DNA from: CAYMNU01 sp964391885
GTDB taxonomy: Archaea; Altiarchaeota; Altiarchaeia; JAFGQM01
Direction: 5' to 3'
DNA length: 52,334 nt
Assembly: GCA_964391885.1 (NCBI GenBank)
Contig: CAYMNU010000082.1
Coordinates: forward strand, 1 to 52,334
Positions within the stretch are counted from its first letter, which is position 1, and every line of letters starts with the position of its first letter. Made by a program: the position numbers and the translations under genes. Positions 40,791 through 50,041 of the stretch are shown here, piece by piece. The notes under the pieces were generated by a model. The model had not been told where the DNA came from. It did not search any database and saw nothing but the letters and a program-made list of their open reading frames with translations.

Positions 40791-43472
40791 TTATTCTCCA
40801 CCGAACTCTTCGTAATCGATCATGCCCACCTCGTCGTCAAACTCTTCCTGCTTCATGTGCTCTTTGGCCTTGCTGATGGACATCTCTTCCTCGAGTATAG
40901 GTACATCACCATTATATGTTTTGGAAACGTCACAGCCGTCCTCGCCGTACTTGAACTGGACTATTGCACCTCCAGAATCCTTAACTGTGAGGTTGTCGTG
41001 TACTATGAGGTCCTGCAATGCGTTAATCAGCCGCCTCTGCAGGTATCCGCTTCTTGCCGTCCTGATAGCCGTGTCGACAAGGCCCTCCCTGCCACCCATG
41101 GCGTGGAAGAAATACTCTGAGGGGCTAAGACCCGTCTTGAACGAATTCTTTACGAAACCCCTTGACTCAGGGCTTAGCTCTCCTTTCTGGAAATGCGACG
41201 TAGTCCTGCTGACAAAGCCCCTGCCGATTCGCTCACCACGGACCGCCTGCTGGCCTACTGATCCGGTAATCTGTGTAAGGTTAAGCATTGATCCTCTTGC
41301 CCCTGACCTTGCCATAACTACTGCATGGTTGTCCAGGCCCAGGTATTTGCCGGCTATTTCACCGGACTTGTCTCTGCTGGCACCAAGAATCGCCATTATA
41401 TAGTTCTCAAGGGATTCTTTAGGGGTTTTGCCGGGTATAAGTTCAAGCTGGCCGCTTTCGCATTTCGCAATTAACTTGCCAACGTCCTTGACTGCCGTAT
41501 CCAGGTTTTTCTGAATCTCATTGGCTGCAGATTCGGGGAGGTCAGAATCGGCTATAGATGAAGTAAATCCAAAGAAGCTGATTGCTCTCGCACCCAAGCG
41601 GGCAGACTCGTTGATGAACTGCATACCCACATCGTTGCCATAGGCTGCAACTATCTTGTGAAGGAGTACTCCGCCTATACCTTCTGCATCAATGACGCCG
41701 GCGAGAAGCTTCCCGTCCTCTATTTTTACAGACGCCTGCCTGTCTATCGAGGCTTTAAGCTTCTTATCCTCGTCGGGTATCATCTTATAATACTTGTCCA
41801 GCTTGTTGCGGTAACTTACTGAAAAGCCTTCTGGGAGCAATAGCGAGAATATCTCCTTTCCTGAGAAGCTCTTCTTAGACCAATCAAGCTTGCCCGCGTG
41901 GTGCTCAAGCCTTGCCATGCCTATGAGCAGCTCTGCATCACCCTTGCTAAGCTCGGCACCGTCACGCGTCAAAAGGAACATGCCGGATACGTGGTCGTGC
42001 TTACCGCTGATTACAGGCCCACCGTCTCTTGTGGATATGATGCATTTCTTTGCATCCATAAGCTCCTCGACCTCTGCAGCGGCTTCAGGGTTCTGCGGGA
42101 CGTGTAGGTTCATTTCGTCGCCGTCGAAGTCGGCGTTGTAAGGCGTGGTAACCGTAGTGTTTATTCTAAATGTCTTGTAGGGCAATATCCTTACCTTGTG
42201 GCCCATCATTGACATCCTGTGCAGCGAGGGCTGCCTGTTGAATATTACGAAATCACCATCCATAAGGTGCCGCTCTACTACATCGCCTTCGGCAAGGCTC
42301 TCGATGACCGCGTCAATATTCGTATCCATGACACGTATCCTGCGGTTCTCCATCTTGAAAACATACTTGGCTGAGGGATATGCAGGCGTGTTCTTTATTA
42401 GCTTTATGAGCGCATCTTTATTATACTTCGTGACCCTCACAGGTATACTCAGTTCTGATGCGACCTCCATCGGGACACCCACTTCGTTTAAGTCCAGGTT
42501 TGCGTCGGGGGATATGGGCGTTCTTGCAGAGAAGTTGACCCTTTTTCCTGAGAGGTTGTGCCTGAATCGCCCTTCTTTGCCCTTTAGCCTTTGGGTGAGT
42601 GTCTTCAGCGGCCTCCCGCTCCTGTGCCTGGCTGGCGGGATTCCGGTTATCTCATTGTCAAAATAAGTCGCGATATGGTATTGCAATAGATCCCAGGTGT
42701 CCTCTATGGAAAGCTGTGGTGCACCGCCCTCTATGTTCTCATAAAGCCTCTGGTTTATCCTCACTATGTCTCCCAGCTTGTGGGTCAGGTCATCCTCGCT
42801 CCTGTCCCCTGTCTCCAGGGTAATCGAAGGCCTGACTGTTATAGGCGCTACAGGGAGCACCTGAAGCACGAACCATTCCGGTCTTGCGTTCTCGACATCA
42901 AGCCCCATGAGGAACAAATCGCTGTTGAGTATGAGCTCGAACCTGCTTCTTATCTCAGTCGGCCAAAGCCTCCTGCGGTCTTCAAAAAAGTAGTAGGGCT
43001 TTTCCCACTTCATCTCACCCTGCCTCTCCTTGCAATGCGGACAGGTCTTCTTGACACGCGCTTTCTGGAACGCTTCCCGCTCTACGATCGGGCCATATAC
43101 GAAACCCATCTGCTCGACTTTTTCCCTGTAGCCGTTTATCTCGTCTTCGCTCAGGAGTATCCTGCCGCATTTCCTGCAGGTGCTTGAGAGTATCTGGTAA
43201 ACCTTTTTAGAGTAGCCCACGTGCACTACTGGCCTGATAAGCTCGATTTTTCCGAAGTGGCCCTTGCACTCCTTTATCTTTCCGCCGCAGCTTTTGCAGC
43301 GAATACCCGGATCGATGACGCCCATCCTCGTGTCCATGAGGCCGTTCTTGATTGGCAGGCCGTCTTCATTGTAGGTATCGGGCACCTCTATCGTGCAGAC
43401 TGCGACCTGCCTTATCTTTTCGGGCGAGAAAACCCTGAACTTCAGTTTTCTTATCTCTTTTTTCACGATCAT
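40791..43472 (-). CDS. rpoA1: RNA polymerase subunit A' (Rpo1N)
   Basis: ATG at 43472 overlaps the rpoB stop by four bases (ATGA), so I prefer it over 43511; this gives 893 residues. The N-terminal zinc sites are CKSCGGKIKECKGHFG and CRKCG. The catalytic NADFDGDEMNLHVPQ is the Mg-binding loop, and GRFRHNLSGKRVNFSARTPISPD is a conserved segment. It is the N-terminal part of the largest subunit, with A'' completing it. The order and overlaps show one operon. Confidence 0.97.
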   Translation of the reverse strand: MIVKKEIRKLKFRVFSPEKIRQVAVCTIEVPDTYNEDGLPIKNGLMDTRMGVIDPGIRCKSCGGKIKECKGHFGKIELIRPVVHVGYSKKVYQILSSTCRKCGRILLSEDEINGYREKVEQMGFVYGPIVEREAFQKARVKKTCPHCKERQGEMKWEKPYYFFEDRRRLWPTEIRSRFELILNSDLFLMGLDVENARPEWFVLQVLPVAPITVRPSITLETGDRSEDDLTHKLGDIVRINQRLYENIEGGAPQLSIEDTWDLLQYHIATYFDNEITGIPPARHRSGRPLKTLTQRLKGKEGRFRHNLSGKRVNFSARTPISPDANLDLNEVGVPMEVASELSIPVRVTKYNKDALIKLIKNTPAYPSAKYVFKMENRRIRVMDTNIDAVIESLAEGDVVERHLMDGDFVIFNRQPSLHRMSMMGHKVRILPYKTFRINTTVTTPYNADFDGDEMNLHVPQNPEAAAEVEELMDAKKCIISTRDGGPVISGKHDHVSGMFLLTRDGAELSKGDAELLIGMARLEHHAGKLDWSKKSFSGKEIFSLLLPEGFSVSYRNKLDKYYKMIPDEDKKLKASIDRQASVKIEDGKLLAGVIDAEGIGGVLLHKIVAAYGNDVGMQFINESARLGARAISFFGFTSSIADSDLPESAANEIQKNLDTAVKDVGKLIAKCESGQLELIPGKTPKESLENYIMAILGASRDKSGEIAGKYLGLDNHAVVMARSGARGSMLNLTQITGSVGQQAVRGERIGRGFVSRTTSHFQKGELSPESRGFVKNSFKTGLSPSEYFFHAMGGREGLVDTAIRTARSGYLQRRLINALQDLIVHDNLTVKDSGGAIVQFKYGEDGCDVSKTYNGDVPILEEEMSISKAKEHMKQEEFDDEVGMIDYEEFGGE

Positions 43473-46400
43473 TTTTTCTTGTCCTCTGTCATTATCAGGG
43501 TCGATACGCACATTGACTTTATCTCATCCAGTAACAGCTTAAACGCATGAGGTACCTGAACGAGAACCGGGCTCACTTCCCCGCATACAGGGCAGCCGTA
43601 TTTGCCGGACGCCGAGTCGCGGACGGCCTCTTCGCCGCATTCCGGACAAACTATAAGGTCCGACCTGTCTGACTCCTCGACTAGCCTTTCCCTTAAGAGG
43701 AGTGATGCACCGTGGCCTATTAGGCAGTCCCGCTCCATCTCCCCGAACCTGAGGCCGCCCTCATTGGCGCGCCCTTCGGTCGGCTGGTGCGTAAGCAGGG
43801 TCACAGGCCCTCTTGACCTTGCATGCATCTTGCCGGCAACCATGTGGTGCAGCTTTTGATAGTAAATTGGTGTTATATAGATTTCACAATCAAACTTCTT
43901 GCCTGTCTTGCCGTCGTACATCACCTCAGTACCGCTATCACGGAAGCCCAGCTTTTTTAGTGATGCCCTTAGGTCCACTTCTTTCTCACCCTTGAAGACT
44001 GTGCCGTCGATTCTGCGCCCTTCCATGGCACCGACCTTGCCCCCTATCATCTCTAAAAGGTGGCCTACAGTCATTCTTGAAGGTATGGCGTGAGGGTTTA
44101 TTATAAGGTCGGGAACTACGCCCCTTTCGGTGAAAGGCATATCCTCATGGCGAACCATAAGGCCGACTACTCCTTTCTGCCCGTGCCTGGACGCAAACTT
44201 GTCGCCCAGCTCCGGATATCTCGGCTTTCTAACCCTGATTTTTACAAGGCGGTTGCCGTTGTCAAGTACGCTCATGACCACCTGGTCAACAGTCCCGGAT
44301 TCCCTGGGCCTTACGCACATCGAAGACTCCCTTCTTTTGTCGCCCAGTAATCCAAACTCGCCAATCTCCTCCAAGAATCTCGGGGGCGATGTTTTTCCTA
44401 CTAAAACGTCGGAAGAGCCTATAGGCGTGCCCGGGTCTACAGTCCCGCCTTCGTCGAGAAGCCTATATGCCTCCAGCTCCCTAAAGCCTTCTATCTCCTC
44501 GCCGGGCAGCTCTATCTTATCCTTTTGGCCTCCTGGATATCGCTTCTCTTCAGTCTCATAGGTCCTGAAGAAAGTGGATACACCCAGGCCGCGGTCGACT
44601 GAAGAGCGATTAAATATAAGCGCGTCTTCAAGGTTATAGCCGTGGTAGCTCATGATGGCCACTACAAAGTTCTGCCCGCTGGGCAGCTTCTCGTACTCTG
44701 ATATCTTGAAGCCGTGTGTGGACACCATTGGCATTTGCGCGTAATGCAAGAGGTTTGCCCGCGTGTCGTTTCTTGAGACGAAGTTGGTGACATAATAGCC
44801 TAGCGACTGCTTGCTCATTGCCGCTCCCATTGTAATCCTCGGGGAAGAATTATACTCGGAGTAGGGTATAATCGAAGCCCCTATGCCGACAATGAGAGAT
44901 GGGTCCAGCTCTAGATGAGTGTGTTCGGGCGTTACTTCTGCCAACTCCATTGCAGTATAGGCATTCTCTTCTTCAAGAGAGTCTATATATTCGACTTTGC
45001 CCTCTTCGACGAACTTGTCGATGCCCAGCTCTCCTTTCTTGACCTTCTCTAGCTCGGCCTTGCTGACTAAGGGCTTTCCAGCCTCGACTATCGCCACGGG
45101 ACGCTGCACCCTGCCCTTGTCGGTAAATAAGTGTATCTCTTTGTTTTCTTCAAATACGCCCACGTTAACATCCGAGGGTAGCTTGCCCTGCCGCCTTAGT
45201 GTCTTAATCTTCTTTGTGACTTTGTTGGGCTGGTCCACTGAGCCCACTATCTTTCCGTTGACCTCTATTACGTATTTACCGGAATCTGAATTGAACTCCT
45301 TGAGCGCCTCTTCTACTGGCTTATGATCCTGCTCCCTGGTGATTTTTGCAGATAGTGCAAGGTTTTTCACCAGGCCGCAGTTCTGGCCTTCCGGAGTCTC
45401 ACAGGGGCAGAACCGGCCCCAGTGAGTGCCGTGTAAATCACGGGCCTCGAAATGAGGGTGAGTCCTTGAAAGAGTGGATGTAACACGCCTCAGGTGGGCC
45501 AGCACGGATATGTAATTAGTCCTGTCGAGTATCTGCGAGATACCTGTTCGCCCGCCCGGCCAGTTACCTGTAGCGAGTGAATACATAACACGCTTGGTGA
45601 ATACCTCAGGCCTCACTGCACGCCTTAGGTCGATCTTCTTGCGCCTTGCGTAGTTCTTCTCGGTTTGATACTTAATATCTTTAGTAAGGGCTCCGAATGC
45701 AGTCCTGAAGAGCTCTTCCATCATGTCGCCCGCAATCTTAAGCCTCTTGTTCATGTAGTGGTCCTTGTCGTCCACTTCCCTCGTACCGAGGTCTATCTCT
45801 ATCGCCCTCTTAGCCATCCTCGCAAGGAACATGCCCTTGCGCCGCCTCAGATCAGCCTCGTTGCCGACGTGCGGTAGCAAGAACAAATCAAGAACCTGCT
45901 GGGCGCGAGTAACCTGAATCTCCTTCCTCTGGCCTATTGCCACCCTGGCTCCGATATACTTAAGGGCCTCTTCCTGGTCAGGCACCTTGCAGAGTTCCAA
46001 GTTCACCTTCATCTCGGGCTTCTCTTCATCTTCGAAGAGTTCGAGTATCTCATCGTCGTTGAGGCCTAGTGCCCTGAGAACTACAGAAAGCGAAAGTATT
46101 CTGGGAAGCCCGGGGAATGAGACATACAGCGTCTCGCCGGTCCTCATTTCCTTTCTGGTGACGGCTATTCTGCTTCTGAACCCCTGGCGGGTTGAGAAAA
46201 CCTTTACGGTGATGTTGTCTTTCCCGGCCACCTCGTCAATGCTTGTGATTATAGTGTTGGGCGCAAGGTCTTCCAATATGATGACCACGCGCTCCCTGCC
46301 GTTGATAATGAAATACCCGCCGAAGTCCATCGGGTCTTCGCCGAGCTCTGCGAGCTCCTTTCGCTCCAACCCATTCAGCCAGCAGTAGTCGCTCTTCACC

Positions 46401-46720
46401 ATGATCGGGAATTCACCGATGACTGCGTTTATGGGCGGCCTTTCTATGCCATCCTGTACTGCAATAATCTCAAGGACCAGCTTTCCGGCATATGTCATGT
46501 TCCTTATGCGGGCGTCCTGCGGCGTTATCTGATGGACCGTGGAATCCATCTCCTTCGCGTCGGGCTTCTTGAGCGAAAGCTTGCCGAACTTAATCTGCAG
46601 GTTGGGTATGCGCGTCTCAAGTACGCCCACTTCGTCAACTATACCCTGCATAACATCGTTTATGAAATCGTTGTATGAATTCAGCTGGTGCTTTATGAGG
46701 TCGTCTCTGGTTATCTGCAT
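43469..46720 (-). CDS. rpoB: RNA polymerase subunit B (Rpo2)
   Basis: A 1083-residue undivided B subunit, not split into B' and B'' as in many methanogens. Hybrid-binding and active-site features include SYHGYNLEDALIFNRSSVDRG, GDKFASRHGQKGVVG, and LTHQPTEGRANEGGLRFGEMERDCLIGHGA. The C-terminal zinc site is CPECGEEAVRDSASGKYGCPVCG. It starts nine bases after rpoH. Confidence 0.97.
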   Translation of the reverse strand: MQITRDDLIKHQLNSYNDFINDVMQGIVDEVGVLETRIPNLQIKFGKLSLKKPDAKEMDSTVHQITPQDARIRNMTYAGKLVLEIIAVQDGIERPPINAVIGEFPIMVKSDYCWLNGLERKELAELGEDPMDFGGYFIINGRERVVIILEDLAPNTIITSIDEVAGKDNITVKVFSTRQGFRSRIAVTRKEMRTGETLYVSFPGLPRILSLSVVLRALGLNDDEILELFEDEEKPEMKVNLELCKVPDQEEALKYIGARVAIGQRKEIQVTRAQQVLDLFLLPHVGNEADLRRRKGMFLARMAKRAIEIDLGTREVDDKDHYMNKRLKIAGDMMEELFRTAFGALTKDIKYQTEKNYARRKKIDLRRAVRPEVFTKRVMYSLATGNWPGGRTGISQILDRTNYISVLAHLRRVTSTLSRTHPHFEARDLHGTHWGRFCPCETPEGQNCGLVKNLALSAKITREQDHKPVEEALKEFNSDSGKYVIEVNGKIVGSVDQPNKVTKKIKTLRRQGKLPSDVNVGVFEENKEIHLFTDKGRVQRPVAIVEAGKPLVSKAELEKVKKGELGIDKFVEEGKVEYIDSLEEENAYTAMELAEVTPEHTHLELDPSLIVGIGASIIPYSEYNSSPRITMGAAMSKQSLGYYVTNFVSRNDTRANLLHYAQMPMVSTHGFKISEYEKLPSGQNFVVAIMSYHGYNLEDALIFNRSSVDRGLGVSTFFRTYETEEKRYPGGQKDKIELPGEEIEGFRELEAYRLLDEGGTVDPGTPIGSSDVLVGKTSPPRFLEEIGEFGLLGDKRRESSMCVRPRESGTVDQVVMSVLDNGNRLVKIRVRKPRYPELGDKFASRHGQKGVVGLMVRHEDMPFTERGVVPDLIINPHAIPSRMTVGHLLEMIGGKVGAMEGRRIDGTVFKGEKEVDLRASLKKLGFRDSGTEVMYDGKTGKKFDCEIYITPIYYQKLHHMVAGKMHARSRGPVTLLTHQPTEGRANEGGLRFGEMERDCLIGHGASLLLRERLVEESDRSDLIVCPECGEEAVRDSASGKYGCPVCGEVSPVLVQVPHAFKLLLDEIKSMCVSTLIMTEDKKK

Positions 46721-46729
46721 TTTTTCACC

Positions 46730-46981
46730 TTATTCAATGACCACCCTGAAGTAGGGTGCTGTGCCCGCTGTCTGCGAAGCCCGTGTAATCTTTATAACAT
46801 CGCCTATTTTGGCCCCTTCCGGAAGGGCGGGGTCCCCCTTAAGTATCTTGGGGAGCTTGGACCTGTCAACGCCGTATTCCATCAATATGGACTTGGCGTC
46901 ATCCTCGCTTAGTATTTCGTGCGCGGGAACGATAGAATGGGTTAGTATTTCAGAGCTCAATTTTTTCACCTCTACACACAT
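46730..46981 (-). CDS. rpoH: RNA polymerase subunit H (Rpo5)
   Basis: The open frame begins at 47011, but the family length (75-85 residues) favours ATG at 46981, giving 83 residues. ILTHSIVPAHEILSEDDAKSILMEYGVDRSKLPKILKGDPAL is the Rpb5 C-terminal fold, with GDVIKITRASQTAGTAPYFRVVIE as its conserved end. It is the first gene of the polymerase operon. The mobile element's left end lies ~90 bases upstream of this start. Confidence 0.95.
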   Translation of the reverse strand: MCVEVKKLSSEILTHSIVPAHEILSEDDAKSILMEYGVDRSKLPKILKGDPALPEGAKIGDVIKITRASQTAGTAPYFRVVIE

Positions 46982-47059
46982 ATCGGCGCAGCGGGAGACG
47001 CATGGAGCCAAATAGCGTGAAAATGCGGTACTTTAGAAGAATCGCTTTAAAAAGCTTTT

Positions 47060-47070
47060 CGGTTTTTGAG
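47060..47070. repeat. 11-bp target-site duplication, left
   Basis: CGGTTTTTGAG abuts the left inverted terminal repeat and is identical to 52242-52252 at the right end. It reads as the target-site duplication of the insertion. Confidence 0.75.
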
Positions 47071-47132
47071 GCTTTGTAGATAAAGTACATGAATCAGTCG
47101 ACTTTTTCTACACATGGGGCACTTTATCTACA
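47071..47132. repeat. left terminal repeat with subterminal sites
   Basis: The terminal repeat is followed by ACTTTTTCTACA (47101-47112) and ACTTTATCTACA (47121-47132), which are in the opposite orientation to the copy inside the terminal repeat (TGTAGATAAAGT, 47075-47086). They look like transposase binding sites. Confidence 0.65.
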
Positions 47133-47138
47133 GAACCA

Positions 47139-48275
47139 CTAACGAGCCATTATCTCCTTGACATCAGATAAGACATCTCCAACTTCCTTCTCAACACGGT
47201 TTTTGGTTTTATAATATGGGGCCAATCCAGAATCATTGTTGCTTTCCATATTCCTAGTTATGGTCTTAGTCTCTGTCCTCTCGTTAATAAGTCGATCAAC
47301 ACGTAATTGGTTATAAACTTGCACTGCGCTTCCATTAGTAAGTGATGAATCTAAATTAAGTCCTGAATTTTTAATAGTGCCTAGTTGATAAGCCCCGTAA
47401 TCTTCAATATTGAAGTACCTGAGCTTCTCATAAATTAGTTTACCACCACCCCAAATAACTCCACTAGTGCTGTCTATACCATAAGCAGGAATTAGTAATT
47501 CAGTTATTGGGGCAACTTCATTGCTCGTTTTTTTATTTGGAGGTACATCAAATATATGTAAGAAATATTGTTTATCAATATCTTCTCCAACTTTACTCTT
47601 AATCTTTAATCGACTTCGGATTAAGTACACTGTAGTTCGTATTAAGGCGCGATCTAAGGGGGAACTTGAAAAATCAACTGCAAAGAATCGGATGCCGTCT
47701 TTGATATAAGTGTCTATCATTTCAGGCAAAATTCTAAATTCCGCAGTTCGAGGAATATATCCAACTATCTCTTTATTATTTGAAGTTTGGTTATCAATTT
47801 TGGTTCTCTTGTATACCTGTCTAAAGACATTAATACTCTTTAATCCTGTTGGAAGTGGTGGTATGATGAGATCACATCCGGCATCACGTTGTGTGGATAG
47901 TAAGTTTATAGTCTGTATTTCACTAACCTTTTCTACCGGCACTGTTATCTCACCAACCTTATGTTGGTGGGGTATTCTTGTAAATACCAAGTTAATTTTG
48001 CCCTTAATAGTCTTGTTACTAAGTCGCTTAAGTAATCCATCTCTAGATAACCTATTATTTTCTAGTCCAGAGAATGTTAAATAATTCAAGGATTCCCCAG
48101 CTACAACCAGATTTGTTTTGTCAATTTCCTTCCTACATCCCAACGCCTCAGCAATGTCTAAATCTCTTTTAGTTATTGCATGAGTTGGGGTGGTTATCTC
48201 AATACCATTAATTTTGAGAGTTGTTGCATGGGCGAGAGTATTCATCGCTTCTTCTGCAAACCAATCTATATCCAT
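47139..48275 (-). CDS. unknown protein of the mobile element (378 aa)
   Basis: A 378-residue soluble protein I do not recognise. It contains alternating strands and helices with PVEKVSEIQTINLLSTQRDAGCDLIIPPLP, DGIRFFAVDFSSSPLDRALIRTTVYLIRSRL, YFLHIFDVPPN and ELLIPAYGIDSTSGVIWGGGKL. The pattern recalls a TIM-barrel such as the tRNA-guanine transglycosylase group, but I see no zinc site, so this is weak. It is the first gene inside the left end, 57 bases before the next gene. It could serve transposition or DNA modification. Confidence 0.65.
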   Translation of the reverse strand: MDIDWFAEEAMNTLAHATTLKINGIEITTPTHAITKRDLDIAEALGCRKEIDKTNLVVAGESLNYLTFSGLENNRLSRDGLLKRLSNKTIKGKINLVFTRIPHQHKVGEITVPVEKVSEIQTINLLSTQRDAGCDLIIPPLPTGLKSINVFRQVYKRTKIDNQTSNNKEIVGYIPRTAEFRILPEMIDTYIKDGIRFFAVDFSSSPLDRALIRTTVYLIRSRLKIKSKVGEDIDKQYFLHIFDVPPNKKTSNEVAPITELLIPAYGIDSTSGVIWGGGKLIYEKLRYFNIEDYGAYQLGTIKNSGLNLDSSLTNGSAVQVYNQLRVDRLINERTETKTITRNMESNNDSGLAPYYKTKNRVEKEVGDVLSDVKEIMAR

Positions 48276-48326
48276 TTTACGAAGTTGTTTTCACCTCGTA
48301 ATTTTAGATGTTATGGGTATAAAAAC

Positions 48327-48470
48327 CTATCGTTGGTTCCTTTGAATCTCTCGAAGAAGCGCAGTCTCAGCAAAATCACTTATTTTTAGATTATGGTCTA
48401 ATGCGCTTCTTTTCACCTGCATCCATATATCGGGCTCTATCCTCATACTTATGGTAATTTTTTGTTCCAT
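48327..48470 (-). CDS. ribbon-helix-helix regulator (47 aa)
   Basis: A 47-residue protein: KITISMRIEPDIWMQVK, then a helix-turn-helix-like pair (LDHNLKISDFAETALLREI). This is the MetJ/Arc-type ribbon-helix-helix layout. ATG 48470, TAG 48327-48329. Upstream lie five GTAATAA half-sites that it probably binds. It ends 51 bases before the 378-residue gene and may form an operon with it. Confidence 0.65.
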   Translation of the reverse strand: MEQKITISMRIEPDIWMQVKRSALDHNLKISDFAETALLREIQRNQR

Positions 48471-48482
48471 TTTGGTTAAAAT

Positions 48483-48534
48483 GTAATAATTATTACCTCG
48501 TTATTACAAAAAACTTTGTAATAATGTAATAATT
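48483..48534 (-). promoter_or_regulatory. GTAATAA operator cluster
   Basis: A perfect palindrome GTAATAATTATTAC (48483-48496), then TTATTAC (48501-48507), GTAATAA (48518-48524) and GTAATAA (48525-48531), with the last two in tandem. Five half-sites in 50 bases upstream of the ribbon-helix-helix gene and downstream of the transposase gene suggest cooperative autoregulation. Confidence 0.6.
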
Positions 48535-48568
48535 AATATTTTCTCATACGTATATAAAAATGGAAGGT

Positions 48569-49795
48569 TTAATAAAAATCAATTTCGAACTCAAACATAC
48601 TCTGAATCAAAACACAAATATTATGGCATAGTATCTTGCAGAGTACCTCGTTCATCTGCGCCACTTTCGTCTTACTCCTCACAGAATCCCCAAACTTCGA
48701 CTTTATCATGTGAAACGTAGTCTCCACGTTGCTTCTCTTGTGGTAGTGCTGCATGAATTGATCATTATTCAGTTGAAAGTAATGGTACATCTTCTTCCAA
48801 ATCTCATGGCCTGACCTATTCGTAGTCCTAATCCTTGCCGGATTTGTTGAAACGTTCGTCTTGAACGGAATGTATGGTGTAGCTCCAAGATCGTCCACAA
48901 GCTTTAGGTTCATCTTGGATGAGTAGGCCTTGTCTGCGCTTACCTCACTTATCCGAAAGTTTTCAGCGGTTTTCTTGACAAGAGGCTCAAACTGCGGCGA
49001 GTCGCTGCCGTAGGCGTCTGTGAGCTCGACCCCAGTCACGATGTTTGTCCTTACTCCGCACATTAAGTGCGTTTTGATCCAAATACGCTCAACACGTTCA
49101 CGCCCGTACTTGTAATCAAACCAGCGATCGAACCTACCTGTTGAAAACCCGCTGGAATCAACGGCAAAGTCTCTTTCTATTCCTTTTAGCGGCAGACTGC
49201 TCCTAACTATTAACTCCTTAAGTATTAGTGTTAAGTCTTCATCCATTAAGTAGTTTGAAACGGATGTGTAGTGGGGAACCTTACTTATAAGCCCCTTTTC
49301 CTTGGCTGTTTTCATATCGCTGGTAAATCTTCTGTGTGAGTATCCAGAGTAAACCTTGAACGCAGAGCAGAATACCATATCTGCCTTAGAAAGTTTTGGT
49401 CTGCCAAATGTATATTTCTCGTTTGGAATACTCTGACAGAGTTCGCCTAGCAACTCCAAGAACATCTCCCTTTCCTTTGTTTGAGCCTTGTCGTAGTTTG
49501 GCCAATCTTGGCCATAAGTTATCTTGACTGTCTTTGTGATAGTCTTTCTGCCTTCCTTGTCAACCGCCTTCTTGAGCAGATATTCTACAGCCCAAATATG
49601 CTTGCACTTGACGTCCCTCGTCTGGCAATCTGGACAGGAGCAAGTCGGATGATGGTCATCCAGCTTGACCTTGTATCTGCTTGGCCCGCCCTGTGCCGGG
49701 ACGAGAAAGGAGTTCGGCGAAACCTGCGTTATGCGGCTGGTGTTCGCAATCTCCAACCCTCTCAGTTGTCTTCCTTCTGTAGTTCTCATTTCCAT
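48569..49795 (-). CDS. DDE transposase with SWIM-type zinc finger
   Basis: A 408-residue transposase. Residues ~50-72 have the SWIM pattern CSCPDCQTRDVKCKHIWA (CxC..CxH). The DDE catalytic core shows DFAVDSSGFSTG (first Asp), ADKAYSSK (second Asp) and RSNVETTFHMIKSKFGDSVRSK (Glu in the IS4/IS5-like NVE motif). The 11-base flanking duplication of the whole element would fit an IS4-like enzyme, where 10-13 bases are usual. It may mobilise the 5.2-kb element, or be an independent IS that lost its ends. Confidence 0.88.
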   Translation of the reverse strand: MEMRTTEGRQLRGLEIANTSRITQVSPNSFLVPAQGGPSRYKVKLDDHHPTCSCPDCQTRDVKCKHIWAVEYLLKKAVDKEGRKTITKTVKITYGQDWPNYDKAQTKEREMFLELLGELCQSIPNEKYTFGRPKLSKADMVFCSAFKVYSGYSHRRFTSDMKTAKEKGLISKVPHYTSVSNYLMDEDLTLILKELIVRSSLPLKGIERDFAVDSSGFSTGRFDRWFDYKYGRERVERIWIKTHLMCGVRTNIVTGVELTDAYGSDSPQFEPLVKKTAENFRISEVSADKAYSSKMNLKLVDDLGATPYIPFKTNVSTNPARIRTTNRSGHEIWKKMYHYFQLNNDQFMQHYHKRSNVETTFHMIKSKFGDSVRSKTKVAQMNEVLCKILCHNICVLIQSMFEFEIDFY

Positions 49796-49853
49796 TCTTT
49801 GTAAATATTTGTATATATTTTAGAAGTTACTCCTATAAAAACCTTTACAAAGA

Positions 49854-49862
49854 TTTATATAG
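49854..49862 (+). promoter_or_regulatory. TATA box of the AbrB-methyltransferase operon
   Basis: TTTATATAG is centred ~25 bases before the ATG at 49883, fitting a leaderless mRNA that would run through the methyltransferase gene. Confidence 0.55.
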
Positions 49863-49882
49863 GGAGAACTTCTAGATTAGGT

Positions 49883-50035
49883 ATGGAAAAAAGCACTAAG
49901 TTCGTAAAAGAAGTCATCGAGCTTACTAAACCCCCATATGTGACCCTTGCGGTCTCCATACCCTCAAAAGACGCCAAAAAGCTAGGGCTGAAGAAAGGTT
50001 CAAAGGTCATGGTTACCATCAATAAGTTTGAATAG
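49883..50035 (+). CDS. AbrB/MazE-like small protein (50 aa)
   Basis: A 50-residue protein starting MEKSTKFVKEVIELTKPPYV and ending with AVSIPSKDAKKLGLKKGSKVMVTINKFE, the swapped-hairpin AbrB/SpoVT pattern. It lies six bases upstream of the methyltransferase. In restriction-modification loci, small regulators (C proteins) time methylase before endonuclease, so such a role is possible but inferred. Alternatively it is a leftover antitoxin. Confidence 0.6.
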   Translation: MEKSTKFVKEVIELTKPPYVTLAVSIPSKDAKKLGLKKGSKVMVTINKFE

Positions 50036-50041
50036 TCTACA

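Noticed and set aside
43813..46912. Many plus-strand frames across the RNA polymerase genes
   Set aside because: Shadows of the conserved minus-strand polymerase genes.
48514..49852. Independent insertion sequence around the transposase with CTTTGTAA/TTACAAAG ends
   Set aside because: Only eight bases match, they overlap the operator cluster, and there is no target duplication. The outer 16-base repeats with an 11-base duplication are far stronger.
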